From positions 1,860,001 through 1,924,000 of the forward strand of contig NC_089578.1 of assembly GCF_040115645.1 (NCBI RefSeq): 64,000 nucleotides of DNA. Direction: 5' to 3'. A model generated the notes under the pieces. It saw nothing but the letters and a program-made list of their open reading frames with translations, did not search any database and had not been told where the DNA came from. The first letter of the stretch is position 1, and the number at the start of each line of letters is the position of its first letter. This DNA is from Euwallacea fornicatus. Its lineage: Eukaryota; Arthropoda; Insecta; Coleoptera; Curculionidae. The position numbers and the translations under genes are program-made. Positions 10,567 to 23,200 of the stretch are shown in pieces.

Positions 10567-11709
10567 CCGTACGATACAGCTTCGATCTGCCACGGTCAAA
10601 ATTCGAATCGGACAAAGTCGACTTTTTGGCCCAAAAAATACCAAAGGCTATACATCAGGAAAATTTTTGGCCGAAAAAGTCAACTTGTTTCGATTTCGAC
10701 GATATTTGGTGTGGACGTAGGTACCCGAAATGCCTACTGCGAAACCCAATCTCGCCGCAATCGGACCACTCCATTTTCACTTATTGAATTTTTTGTGCAA
10801 AATCATGTTTTATTAAAAAAAAATTAATAAGTGAAAATCGGGTGGTCCGATTTGGGCGCGATTGGGTTTCGCAGTAGGCATTTCGGGTACCAACGTCTAT
10901 ACCAAGTATTGTCGAAATCGGAGCAAGTTGACTTTTTCGACCGAAAATTTTCCTGATGTATAGCCTTTGGTATTTTTTGGACCAAAAAGTCGACTTTGTC
11001 CGATTCGAATTTTGACCGTGGCAGATCGAAGCTGTATCGTACGGCTACTGCGGAACCCAATCTCGTCTAAATCGGACCACTCGATTTTTACTTATTTTCT
11101 TTTACGCAATATTGATGTCTGTGCAGCTGGATTTTGAGTCGTTAACTTTCCATACAAATCTGTGAAAGAAATGAACTCTCTCCAATCTGTCCATCAATAA
11201 AATGGATGCTTTGGCCAAACTCTCCCAATTAAAATTTAAGAGGTCGAGAAGTTGGAGACGTTTCAACTGAGGAGTAGTTTATAAAAGAAAAATTGAGAGG
11301 GTCATTTCAAATGTTGATGAGTTTATTTAAAGAAAACAACCATGACTCCATCTGTTGACCCATGTTCAAACATTCGCCGTAGCAAGTTAGATTCCATTAT
11401 AAGTGTTATCTTAGCGATTTCTGCGCCCTCTATTAGCCGGTAGTGTTACTCCTAGTTTACGTGAGTTGACAACTATAATGGAATCTAATTTACTTCGACG
11501 AACGTTAGTACATGGATCGACAGATGGCGCTATGGATGTTTTTTTACTAAACTGATCAACATGTGAACTGACCCTCTCAATTTTCCTTTTATAAACTGTT
11601 CATAAGTTGAAATTTTCCAAATACCCCACTTATTAAATTTTAATAGGAAGGGTTTGGCTGTTAGTTCCAATTTCCTTCATAGATTTGTATGAAAGTTTGA
11701 CGACTAAGA
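9864..11709. repeat. direct duplication, copies 9864-10476 and 11097-11709
   Basis: The two copies align at a constant offset of 1233 bp. Over about 610 bp I see only about five substitutions (for example GAGCTCTCTCC versus GAACTCTCTCC, and AGCGGGTAG versus AGCCGGTAG) and a 9-T versus 7-T run. That is about 99% identity, much closer than the arms within one copy. The tandem duplication is therefore recent compared with the palindrome. Confidence 0.8.
10517..11097. repeat. inverted pair of 270-bp modules around a 34-bp spacer
   Basis: Module 10517-10790 and the reverse complement of 10825-11097 match almost base for base; I count roughly a dozen to twenty differences over about 270 bp. The loop between them is AT-rich (GTGCAAAATCATG in the middle). 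A diverged version of the same spacer lies at about 9566-9595, between the truncated module and the first full one, which suggests the inverted pair is the original unit. Confidence 0.75.
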
Positions 11710-11712
11710 AAC

Positions 11713-14700
11713 CAGTGGCAAAATAAAGGGGGTGAAATTACGGAATTGAAAGGATATTCAGGGAATTATTGTTAAGACATTTTCTGAAAATCGTTAAAAA
11801 ATAACTACATGCTGGTCCAAGTTCACTTTATTAACTATACACAAATATTCTAATTACTTTAAATTGAAAAAAAAAATCATTAAAACCATTGTCCGATGCC
11901 ACAAGCACTACTGAAAAATTAAAATTTAAAAACATATAAGACAAAGTTGAGATCGGGAGACATGTAATTAAACATTTATCCACGAATAGGATCCCATCGA
12001 AATTCTCTTCAGGGAGAGGAAAAGAAAAAAGTCCCCGTTTTAGCTTATAACTTAAGAGCAACTGCTGAGTAAGTATATGTCGTTGAAATAGATATGTGGG
12101 GAAAAATGGGAAGACTTGTTAACTTCACAAAAATAATAATCTCAATTTGTAGTATTGTAGATGCGAATTATAAGTAGTTACAGCACATCCTAAACTAGCA
12201 AATAAATATGACTTATCAATCTTAAAATACTTTGTACTTGAGCCCCCCTGGAGAGAAAATTGATAACGTGCAATAAGTGAATTTAATCAAACTGCAAATT
12301 GTGATAGTGCAAGGTGTTAGTACTCGCGTATAAAAAGTGTTCCTTCAGAATTTCATGCCCTAATTCACATATCACAGTTTGACTATAACAATTATTTCAA
12401 ATTAAGAAACAACCTACGGTTAAAACACTTTGTCTTATTTACCTTATCGCTAACTGTGCCGACTTCAGCATACATTTCAGACGCAGGGCCGCTGATAAAT
12501 CTACCAATCGCGCAATAGAAATTTTAGAAAAATACGCTTTAGTCAGATAAAATTAAAATGTGTACAATACCTTAAAGATTATCTACCGTTACAATCCGCG
12601 GGGATGTCGTAGTTTTATCAGCTAACGTTGAGGAAATGCCGAAACAACCTTAACAATTAAGTACCTAACGGGAAAGAGAGACATACCTAAGTATATAATG
12701 ACATTAAAAACTACCCGGTATTTCGATTTTTTATATCAGAAGTTGCAGCAGACAGATTTTTTTATGATGTACGAATTATAGGCTTATTAATAAATAGTAA
12801 TAACAAATACATATCACAGTTCGTAGGTACTCTTAAAACAAAGCAATCGAAAGAACAAAGGTAACCTTTCTGATAGGAAAATCGAAATTCCGTTTGCATT
12901 ATGCTTACTTTCTCTGGATACAACTATTAGTCAAAGAGCTAAACGAAGAAAATTGAACACATTAAACACAGGGCGATCTCAGAAATTCGGACAGGGTCAA
13001 CTCGAAATTATAATCTTTAAATTGTGTATTTGTTGCTTTACTTTAACCCTCCGTAACACCGTTTTATTTTATGTAATTGTACCACTTTTACATTGCTGTA
13101 AAAAGGCTCGATTTTAGCCGGAGTTTTCAAAAGGTTAAGTGAGAATATCCTAAATTTGCTTAATTATCTTATAAACTGATTATTAACAATTATTCAATAT
13201 GGAAATCTTGTAATGCTGCAAATTATAATTGAATTTTCCATAATATTTTATTCACGGTTAAATGAATAGTAACAAGGTAAATGCACCAGTAATCGACCAT
13301 CAGTCAAGCTTTGGCAGGATATAAAAGATGGAAATAACTTAATTTTATGCACCGTATCTGCCTTAATTTGGAGCTGCCAATCTCTTGTTCACAGTGCACA
13401 TGTAAAGGGGATCAAAAGTTTCGCAAACATTCGTTGAAATTTAAAGACTTTTTTAAAAATAAAAATTAAATTTTAAATAAATATGAAAATATTGATGAAA
13501 CAGTGTCAAACTGTGTCATTCCTCAGCGTTTGGAACGAGAAATGTTCAGTGCGTTTTATACATTTTAAATAGTCACATTCCATACACTTTATTTTACTAC
13601 TTTTCGTTTTTATAATAATTTTTTTCCTACGTTACACAACAAGTTTTTAACAAGGGTTTTCATCCATGACCTCAGTAAATTTGTGAATCTTATTCTCGGT
13701 TGGTTTCAACTGAGAATAATGGACCATTTCCACAGCTTCAACAGCTCCCACCTATTTGTGAGGAATTATTTCCAACCAAAATAGAAGAAAAACATGAAAA
13801 CTGTTAAATTAATTTCATAAAACCACAAAAAAAGAGTTGTGTTCTTGAGATTTTTTCCTAGTAAGGAAAAACTCTAAAATTCTAGATATTGTTAAAAGAC
13901 AATAATGATTGATGCACCTCTCTCGCAAAACGTACTATTACAATATCCCTATAAAGCAAACATTCGGGTTGCTTTAGATAGAGCTTTGCGCAAAAACGCA
14001 ATCTAAAATAGCCTCAACACATAATCAACTTCAGGCATAAAACCTTAAATACCCGCTGAAAGTTAAATCGGCGAATGTTTTTACTCTAAAAATTACGTAA
14101 TACCTAAAAATGTGGCAACACCTAATAAACAACAAAACAGCGGTGTCAATGCACAATCACGATACACAATTCTTTGTTTGGTGGCGTGTCTTCTCGGTCA
14201 GCACATCTCCGTCCTACGACTATCTTACGTTGTACAAAGTTTCTTTACAAAGTCACTAAACAAACGAAAAATTAAAGTAAAAAAAATCACAGCAACCTAA
14301 AAAAGCAAAACCAGTCCAAGTCCAATTGAGTGTGCGTGTTTCTTAAACCTACGACGTTAAGTTTTACCTTTTCCGCCGACTTTTTGATTCGATTTTGAGG
14401 CCGTCCGTCAGGTACCGATTTATTTACAACGTTGAAATTACAAAATTACAGTTAATGATCTGGCTGTACCTACATCCAAAATGTACACGATGAAGATTAC
14501 TTAACTAGTAAGGGGTGAAACAGTTCTCTCAGATGGCGTGTGGTGTTTTGCGACCGACGGTTAGTCGACAGATCGACAGGTACGGCGATGCGAAGGCGAC
14601 AATGGCTACTTTCTAGTGTCACATCGCCGATTGCTACCTGAAATATAAAACTTTATTAAAAACGGGGAAAACGGTGAATAAATGATGTCCCACATAAATA

Positions 14701-16181
14701 ACACAATGAATTTGGAGAAATAAGTTGCTCAAATAATTACAAACAATTCTCTTATAGAACACACAGGTATTCTGGTTCACCACGACGGTGGCTTATACAT
14801 CAGACTTCCTAACATAGGCAAGTTAAATTACAGTTTAGCAGGTGATCACATAAATCTGATGGAATCATTCGGTTTACGGTAACTTTTTTGTTACACTTTA
14901 CTTACACCCAATAAACTCAGGTTAACTACACTTCCCCAGAAAATTAACTCTCAGCCAAAAAGTAACCAAAAGGTGTAAGTAATTTTTTTAACTTGTTTAT
15001 TTGCACTTTGTTTCGTCTCTTATTGTTGTGTATGGATATTCGTTTTCAATAAAATCATATTATGCTATAAAATGGTCTTTCTTGTGTAGTAGGGAAGATA
15101 ATGAAATAATGTAAATAAGAAAATGTTTTAAAAAATATAAGGTTAAAGTGTGATTTCGATTGTAACGTGATAGTGTAACTGCTGAATAGGATGTTGGAAA
15201 TATTGGAAAAAAACACGCTATAATTGCTACACCCAGTATTTATAAAAAAAGATTTTTATGCGAATACAGTTAATATACCAATTTTTTGGAAGATGCAAAG
15301 TCGATTTAAAAAAAAACATTACTCGAAACTTTTGATTACTTTTTGGTAATGCGTTAATTTATTTGGAAAAATGTAGATAAAAACATAAAATTTAATAAAT
15401 GAAAATGATAGTAGGTTTTCTCAGAGAGAAAAAATAGAAAATTAGGTTTAAAGTTATATGATATAAAACGCACACAACAAAGACAAAAACACAAACGCTG
15501 GACTTTTCCATATTTTTTTTTGGAGCACTCCCAGGCGCTTTACTTTAAAACACTTTTCAAAATACGTCAAGTAATTAAATAATATATAATGGAATTACAG
15601 AAATACATAGAAAAACTGGTACAAGCATGTAGTGGTTTAATGGACATATTTGAATGGAGGCAACCAACTAATCACTGGTAAATGTCACGAGTAATTCGTA
15701 TTAATCTTGCTGTGTAGATAACGATTTTGAAAAGTGTCAGAACAGAGATTACTCGACAATTACCTACTTACGACCAGAACTGCTGTAATGGTCACTGTCT
15801 TCTTAATTCAAATATACGAGTGAAAAACTATTGGTTGGTGTATCTAGGTGGGTGAAATCAAGCGTTATGTACATAAACATGCAGGCACTAAAGCAAAGCA
15901 TAATTTAGAAATTTGGACGGACGTCCAGAAACATCGCCAAAGTCAGCGGACAAAATGATTTCGGTTATTTTTTTGATAATAATACTTTCTCACTTGGTAA
16001 TTTGCCCTAAAAACAAAAAAAAAAAGATAAGCAATCAGCAAGCACTATTATACATAGTAGAGCAAGATATATGAAATGCAATAGAACATGCAGTAGTTTC
16101 GAAAAAATAAGTATGTACTTCTAAATACTTACTACTATAAGTATTTGAAGCCGATTTACTTAAAATTAATCTTGAAAATTC
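11713..16181. other. 3' flank, and possible 3' UTR and last intron, of the deadenylase gene
   Basis: No coding exon with recognisable homology was seen. The deadenylase runs on the minus strand and ends at 16182, so part of this stretch is probably its 3' UTR. A candidate terminal exon opens at 14637 on the minus strand (TTTATATTTCAG acceptor). Possible minus-strand poly(A) signals (TTTATT on the plus strand) occur, for example near 14417. The remainder is AT-rich with no repeats longer than short homopolymers. Confidence 0.4.
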
Positions 16182-19112
16182 TTACCTGATAATCCCATTA
16201 ATCGGGCCGGATATCGTGGGCACCATTTCCAGCTCAACTAACAATGGAAAATGGTCGGAATAGACGTGGGGATGTGGGCAGCCGATCACTTTGTTTTGGG
16301 CCACCCATTCCTGGGAGATCGGTCCCAACAGCCCCAAAGGAGTCATTGTGTTTTTTGCGTAGAAAATGTAATCAATTATGCCTTTGAACTCAAACCTGCA
16401 ATGTAAATATTTTGTTGCAGATGACTGTAGTACATAAGAAGGAAAACTGTTCATTAAAATTACAGTATTTGCTCCTTTTGAATAGTTTGATTCATTTCAA
16501 ACTCGGGAGAAGATCAGAATTTAGAGAACATTCAGGGAATTTCCAGCGGTTGAACGCTGTTGCAATTGAAGCTTGAACATGCTGAAAGTTATTTTTCTGT
16601 TCATTTAATTTGACAAGTTTCTATTTTTTTGATCTACTAAGAATTGAAAATTCATCATTGCAACGCGATGCGATGGAATCAATAAAGTAGCACTACTATT
16701 TTCTAAGTGCGCCCAAAACATCAATCGTTAGGGCCTCTTTTCTAACTTACGGTAACTTTACCAGCAAGATAATTTCCAGAGAAATGGAGAAATTTACCAA
16801 TGTTCTGCTCTGATTTCGTCGCTTCTATGGAAATTATTAAAATTATTTTATTAGTAATTGTTGCACGAACTAGTAGATTACTGAAACCCCTTCTTAAACA
16901 CTTACGTGTAATTGGTGAACGGCATGATTTCGTCGTTATAAGCCGATGCCAGTTTGAAGGAATGCGTAAATTCGTTCGGTTTATCACAGCTGAGCACCTT
17001 CTCCAAACAGGATTTGTAGCTGAACGCCTTAAAGTCTTGATGGTCTTGTGATACCCTGCCGGTACTCAAAAATTCAATCACTCCGGAGTCGGGTAATGAA
17101 TTAAAATCGCCACATAAAACCTAAATATTATTATACCATAAAGGACGATTTTTGCTGCTTTTGAAACGTACCAATTGGATATTGCTAGGATCCGATATAT
17201 TGACGTTATTGGCCCTTAACGTCTGAACGGACTCTTCCAAGATGGTCTTGAGCTCGTTGCTTAACATCATGGTTTGGATAAGCTTTACATCACAGAATTC
17301 CGGGTCCCAGTGGATATGCGCAGTGCATACCAATATTGGCTGTGATATGAACTGCGCATCCGGTGGAGCTACGTTTTCATATTAGTTTTTTTTTTCGAAT
17401 TAGTAATTTTGATTAATTTAATTTACCGTTGTCCCACGCGTTTTCAGTTGTTTGCAATAGAGCAGCCAAACCAATATTATCCTTTGGCATGACCCTATTT
17501 AACATATGTTCTAAACCGTCTGCATTCGCCATGGCTAGTTGATTAAATTCTACTAAATGTTCTTTAACTAGGGTAAATCTGCAATTGAAATTAACCTATG
17601 AATTCAGTAAATGATCCTGAATGTGCTTACTTTGATGTTCTATAAAATATCGCACAACCGTCCACATACTTCCTCTCCGCCTCTCCCATGTGTTTTGCTC
17701 TTGATTTGGGCGAATAAATACCATGGTAACCATGAGCCTAGAACCAGAAATTACCAAGGGGTCTTCAAAACATCATGATTCACCACTACCTTTAATTCGG
17801 GCATGAAGAAATTGTAAAACTGCTCCATTTCAACTTCCTGCAAGTTGATGATGTCGGCGGCGTAATGCTGGATTTCCTCAAGGATCCCTTTTTTTCTATA
17901 ATCCCAATTAAGGGCCCAAGATGGGCAGTAACTGTACATCTGACGAGTGGCATATTTATCACAAAGAACATTGTAGCACATCACAGTGAAAATACCTGAA
18001 ATAGGAAGATAAGACATAACGATAATAATATAACCTAAGCCTTGATAATTTTACCGGAAAAAAAAATTACCCAGTTCACAAAGTTACCATAACTCTGATA
18101 TATTGGTATCTAAGGCCAGTTTATCAAAGTATGGACACCTTTATCTGAAAGACATATTACGGCACTTATCATTCTTCATCGTCTCCATGCAAAATTATTC
18201 TTTTAGTGCAGTTAACAGGACATTTAAAATATGATCATACATTTTAGAACTTATTACGCCTTTTCTGGACTACCATGGCATTTTTAGTTTAATAGTACTA
18301 TTTAGTCGACCATGTGACCACCTGACCTTTAATCAATATTCTAATGCTTTGGAAAAAATACTCCAAAACCAGCATTCGATGGTCAAGAACAGGCACCGAC
18401 TCTTTTCGTAAAGGAGGTCAAGAACTTTTGTTATAACGTTTCAATTTTAGAAAAGAACTAATGTTGAGGCCTTTAACTAGACCTTTAAAAAGACTTCATC
18501 AAATCTATAGCTTTTTCCGTATAAGGTACCAAAGAAAAATAGTATCAATGAATTAGATACAACTTCAATTAATAGCATTTTTCATCGTCCGCGTTGTCAT
18601 GTGTTAACTTGAGAGTAATAGAAGGGTTGGGATGATTTCGCAATGGGTTGGTATGGCTACTGTTTTACTGAACGATAATGAAATTACAAAGAAAAAGTTG
18701 CAAATTTGAAAGTGCTCAAGCTGTGTACCACATGTGTAGAACTATACGAAGGATTGTTGTTACTAGTCGAATTTGATAACTTTCCTTATTTGAAATAAAC
18801 ACCAAATCAGATGAGTTGTAAAAGAAAGCTGGAACTGTAAATTAACTACGTAGCGAAACCAAATTGTACATGTATAGTGCTAAATAAATTCAAACACAAA
18901 GTGAAGTCAAAAATTGCCATTGGTGGAGTGTACTGTGTGTGTATATGAATATCCAAATTTATATTTAATTGAAGAAAATTCAATTCTCAAGGCAATAATA
19001 ACTTCCTACACTAAAGAAATTATTTAACAGTGATTATACTTACATGCTGGTCGACTTGCAGTGGGTCTAGCTAATGGTATCCACGGCCTGGGAGGCGGAC
19101 TGGGCGTTGTTA
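16182..19112 (-). CDS. CCR4-NOT complex subunit 6 / CCR4 deadenylase, nuclease-domain exons
   Basis: This is the catalytic poly(A)-shortening subunit of the cytoplasmic CCR4-NOT complex, an Mg-dependent exonuclease of the EEP fold. Exons on the minus strand: 19112-19044, 17995-17790, 17737-17631, 17578-17427, 17368-17172, 17120-16906 and 16395-16182 (stop 16184-16182). All borders are GT-AG and the phases are consistent, giving 385 codons. The order matches CNOT6 proteins: a PPPRPWIPLARP linker; VMCYNVLCDKYATRQ; LQEVE with the metal-binding Glu; SPKSRAK; VEFNQLAMAN; AHIHWDPE; LCGDFNSLPDSG with a catalytic Asp; FKGIIDYIFY; and SDHFPLL with the catalytic His. All key residues are present. The N-terminal leucine-rich repeats that bind the NOT1/CAF1 module were not found here; the first exon listed opens in phase 1, so coding sequence continues upstream. 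The open frames fit an active gene. Confidence 0.95.
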
Positions 19113-19627
19113 CTGCAAAAAAAATAATTACATTCAATTAGAAAAAAATTAATTACACATATCTGGCATCTGTATGAATTTACTACAATACTTAACCCAA
19201 TAAAGAAATGTTGTTTTAAGGCACTTTATTGTTTCCCAAGTAGAACATAAAAATTTGCCTTTTTTACTAATTGCAGCGTTAACCTTGTAAATTCGATTCA
19301 ATTTACAAACACTTCTAGCTCCTTGGCATATTTAACAGCTGATTTTATTTAAATAATTTTTTTCTGTTTACATACATTAATGTTATTCTAAAGCGGGTTA
19401 TTGAACTTAGTTAGAAATATTATTTAATAATCCTTGCTTTGACTTTACGGTTCCATACCCACAATCTGCATATACATACTGGGTCTTGGTAATGTCTCAA
19501 TTCAGCTGCGTTCGTAAGCTTTCTATAGGTATGTACCATTGGTAATATATCAATGGTTCTCTGAAAGATTTACTATCTGATATCTATATTTACTCTCTTT
19601 ACTAGGCATAATTAAAGAGACACTTAC

Positions 19628-19691
19628 GAGCGCGAACCATGGATCGAAATGGATATTGATTAGCTCCACATAAATCATGAAAACGGTCCGA
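19628..19691 (-). other. candidate upstream exon of the deadenylase
   Basis: Bounded on the minus strand by a very good acceptor (TGTTCTCTCCCAG) and a strong donor (GTAAGT). It is 64 nt long, so it enters in phase 0 and leaves in phase 1, exactly what the next exon at 19112 needs. In that frame it is open and contains an ATG giving M-V-R-A-L-T-T-P just before the PPPRPW linker. It could be a 5' exon of a short isoform without the leucine-rich repeats. It has no homology I recognise, and good splice signals can occur by chance. Confidence 0.3.
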
Positions 19692-22600
19692 CTGGGAGAG
19701 AACAACAATTTATTATTAGGTATGACACTGCACAATAAATCCACCTAGCGGAATTACCCAGTAATATCAAGATGACCTTTAACCCGTCCAATTTACTTTA
19801 GTACAACTATCTTAGACTGCTTTTTGACAATACATGTCAGTGGCGGAGAGAATCGAATTTTATGAGGGCAACATGAAAAGATAAAAGAAATGATATTGTA
19901 TGTGCCAAGAAAAGAGAGTGAGTTTGAAGTTTACAATGATCAAAATTAGAAATCTTACAAATGAGGATAGTTGTGAAGATACTGAAAAAATGATTTAAGT
20001 AGGTGTCTCAGAAATGACTATGTGCATATGTATGTACAAGTTTGACCAAAAATTCCTTAACCAAAAATAAAGCATTCCAGACGAACTTACCTATATTAGA
20101 AGTTGCTTCATTTTGTCGCTACGAGGTGCCAAAATTTCCAAATTAATATCGTTTTTTCGAAATGACCGCTCAACATTTTCATCGATTTTCACTAATTTTA
20201 GAATTGAGAGTTGCTACATAAATTGGCGTATTTTAATATAAGTGAGATCTTTTTTTAATGTGCGAAAATGTGAAAAATGGCGCGCGGTTCATAAATAAAA
20301 GTTTGTATTTTTGCACGGCCTGCACGAATGACTTTGATTTTTTGCTGCTACTAGTTGACTTTATTTTGAAACGTTTTTTTCTCTTGGAAAATATCCTCCG
20401 GATATAAAGCTTTTATACAAAAAAATTATTTATGATGCCTTGCAATTCCAGCATTTTTCAATTATTGTCGGATTTGCAGCGGCATTATTAGGTCCGTGTC
20501 TCGATAAATCTTAAAACGTGACCGATAAATCAGTGGACCACGACCGAGGATTATTAATAATATTAACTCAATATTAAAGGTGCCTCGTTTAGGGCTGAAC
20601 TGTGTAATGCTTTAGACATAAACAGGAAGGATGACGGTAATTAAAGCTAAGACGGATTTATCGGCACGATCGTAGCAATGTAATTCACATAATTGATATT
20701 CAGTTTCGGTTTTCGATAACAAACTTCAATAGTTGCGAAAGCTTTGCGCAGTTTGGAAAAAAGGCATTGCTGCGCGACAAGCTCCATAATGATAGTAATT
20801 GTCGCCCAATGGGCAGGGTGGGAACATAAATTGGATTTTTGAACGTGTTATTGCAGAAGCTATTAAGGCATCCGGCTTAAGACTTGTGACAGACAGTACC
20901 GACTTGCCTCAATAATTAAGGTGGCTCCCACATTAATATTAATGAAGATACAGGATCGCACACGGGTTTAATGACGGTTTATATAACGATAGATAAGAAA
21001 ATTTTGTTAACATCAATTGCGACAATATCAGGTAATTAGGGGCTCGAAACAAATCTGACAGGTCTGAAAGCTTGTAGATTTATGGCTGAAATTATGCTTA
21101 ATATCAGACATTACATTGTTGTGTTCCACCATTTGTTTCATTAATCAAACCAACCGAAAAAACCTAATCGCAAAACGTAGCATTATTTCACCTTGGGCGT
21201 AATTAGACTATAACTGTATATACGCAGATTTAAGCGAAGAAAAAAAGTAATTAGTCGTTGATTAGAAACTTAGAAGTGGTCTGTTTTTTAACGATGTTTA
21301 TTCATTTCGTGCCTCCAGATTGAAATAAAAGTAGGACAGCGCCGGAAAAAATAAAAGTGCATGCTATTGTCTTCAGACCACTTTCTCTTTTCTATACTAA
21401 ATTAAGCGTGAATTGTCTGCACACAATAGAATATCTCCAGCCTAAAGCAAAACATACACTAAAGGCATTCAATGTACAGTCAGCTTTTCCTTTCGTACAT
21501 GCATAGTTTGGAAGAAGGGCGAAAAGTACGAACATTAAAAAAAAACGAAAATCTATTAAATGCCACAGGTTCATATGCGAGAGACATTTTCATATATCAA
21601 ATTTCAATTTAATTGAAAAGAAACTTTCAGTTTTAAATATCCGACCAAATATAAGTCTCGAATTTGCTGAGAGAAGATACAGACCTACAATCCATATGAT
21701 TAACTGGTTTACGTCATTTCATCGACACGCCGTTAATTCTATTTCCCATATTTGACAATTCTGAACTGGAAAACAAATCTAAGAGAAGGGGCCGTTATAT
21801 GGACACTCTGTACCTTCGAAATAACGTGAAAATTACGTAACAAAACAGTCCACCAATCCCCTCAACTTTGACGTGATTTTTAGGGAATGTTGTATGGTTT
21901 CCAAAATCAAAACTATTATTTTAGAATCTCGTTTGTGGCGAAATTAAAAAAAAATAACGCTAAAGAGAAATAATACAATAGTCCTGCATTCTACAACGTC
22001 AACAGATACACATTTCTGAGGAAACTGAGAATGTTCGTGTAGAACAAAGAAGCCATTAGATTTCTTGTTAGTTAATCCAAGATGGGAGTTATTTTCCTGA
22101 ATGCGTGAAATCATTGACTACTCAATTGGCGCGGATTTCTGGACCCTCAGAGAGGTTTCGCGCAGAAATTTGGAGACGTTATAACTATGGTTGTACATGT
22201 TACTAATTGCACTGTCATCAAGACGACAACGACAATAATGACAATCGCGAATGTCACGAGGAAGAAACAAATCCTTAAGTGAATTTTGAAGTTGGTCATC
22301 TAGTTTACCTTAGTCCCGTCTTCTTTAACCTGTAGTGCTGGTCTCGACGTTGATTTATTTAATATCATTACATTGCAATTCGCATTCGTAGAATACGTTT
22401 TCACAGTAATTTTGCTTGTTGAATCGTCTTTGATCACCTTTACCAGACTCATTAGAGCTTACTAAAGCCGGGTTTCCGCAACACAGCCTCAACGGGCATC
22501 TGGGTCAACGCAACGTGTAAGAAAGAAATAAATGACTGCATCGGTGGCGACGAATGGAAAGTTAATGTTGTATCCAATCAAACTGAGATCCTCGAACCGA

Positions 22601-22993
22601 TCAGTCGCTTTGTTCTACAACCGAGTCTACAACTCATAGTACCAATGGATATGTCGTGCCTCGAGGGGATGTCGGATTAGCATAACCGATTCTTACTTTT
22701 ACTTGGTATTACTGGAAATCTAGGTCGTATTGTGCGAAATCCATTAATCGTTCTTTCGTGGTTCTACCAATTATCGTAGTTTGCGGTTTAATGAAAAAGT
22801 GCCATGCTAATGGCTTTGGATTGAAAATACATAAATTTGTTACAACTTGGTTATTAATTCATTATAAATATAATCGGCAATAGTTTTTGGTATTCTCGTA
22901 ATTAATTTGCACTTTGTTCGTGCGAAGATAGTTAGAGATAAAGTACCTGACCTAATACTAAAAAAAAAAAAAAAACAAGTGGAAAATATTAAA
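19692..22993. other. non-coding, intron or intergenic
   Basis: I found no exon. The stretch around 20460-20960 is less AT-rich than its surroundings and free of long homopolymers. It might be regulatory, but I see no specific site. The open frames at 21392-21574 and 22840-23028 are motif-free, though the latter overlaps the mariner fossil. Confidence 0.35.
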
Positions 22994-23200
22994 TTATTTC
23001 TCGATAAAGTCTGCTTGGAGATTGACACATTTTTCCCAGCGATGTTCTAGGATTTCTATACCCTCTGTCTATAGTAAGAAGCTTCGAATGTTTCAAAATA
23101 GGCATCAACCTCGAACATTATTAACGAATCTCTTTCAATCGAGCCATTTTTCCACGTTACTACTATTTTGTATATAAGCTTCTTAATGTTAGGTCTTTCG
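22994..23200 (-). pseudogene. mariner transposase C-terminal fossil
   Basis: The minus strand reads EVDAYFETFEASYYRQ, then after a one-base frame change GIEILEHRWEKCVNLQADF and IEK with a TAA stop at 22994-22996. This is the standard tail of mariner transposases (Y-F, G-I-x-x-L-x-x-R-W-x-K-C). A diverged upstream piece reading NVEKWLD extends to about 23200. Catalytic parts are gone. Confidence 0.75.

Larger units (their letters stand above)
9433..11712. repeat. nested palindromic and tandem repeat array (2.3 kb)
   Basis: The array is built from a module of about 270 bp (M) and a segment of about 650 bp (S). Order: truncated M in minus orientation (9433-9565), M plus (9596-9863), S (9864-10516), M plus (10517-10790), a 34-bp spacer, M minus (10825-11097), S (11098-11712, right end truncated). 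Each M has its own inverted ends of about 50 bp (AATAAGTAAAAAT and GGTGGTCCGATTT with their complements). Each S is itself a palindrome, with arms of about 300 bp meeting near 10190. Open frames across M are by-products and share no known domain. This could be a foldback-type transposon or part of a satellite-like higher-order repeat. Confidence 0.8.

Noticed and set aside
9605..11060. Several similar open frames of 78-99 codons in the repeat array
   Set aside because: They recur only because the 270-bp module recurs in both orientations; no start context, no domain, and the repeat explains them.
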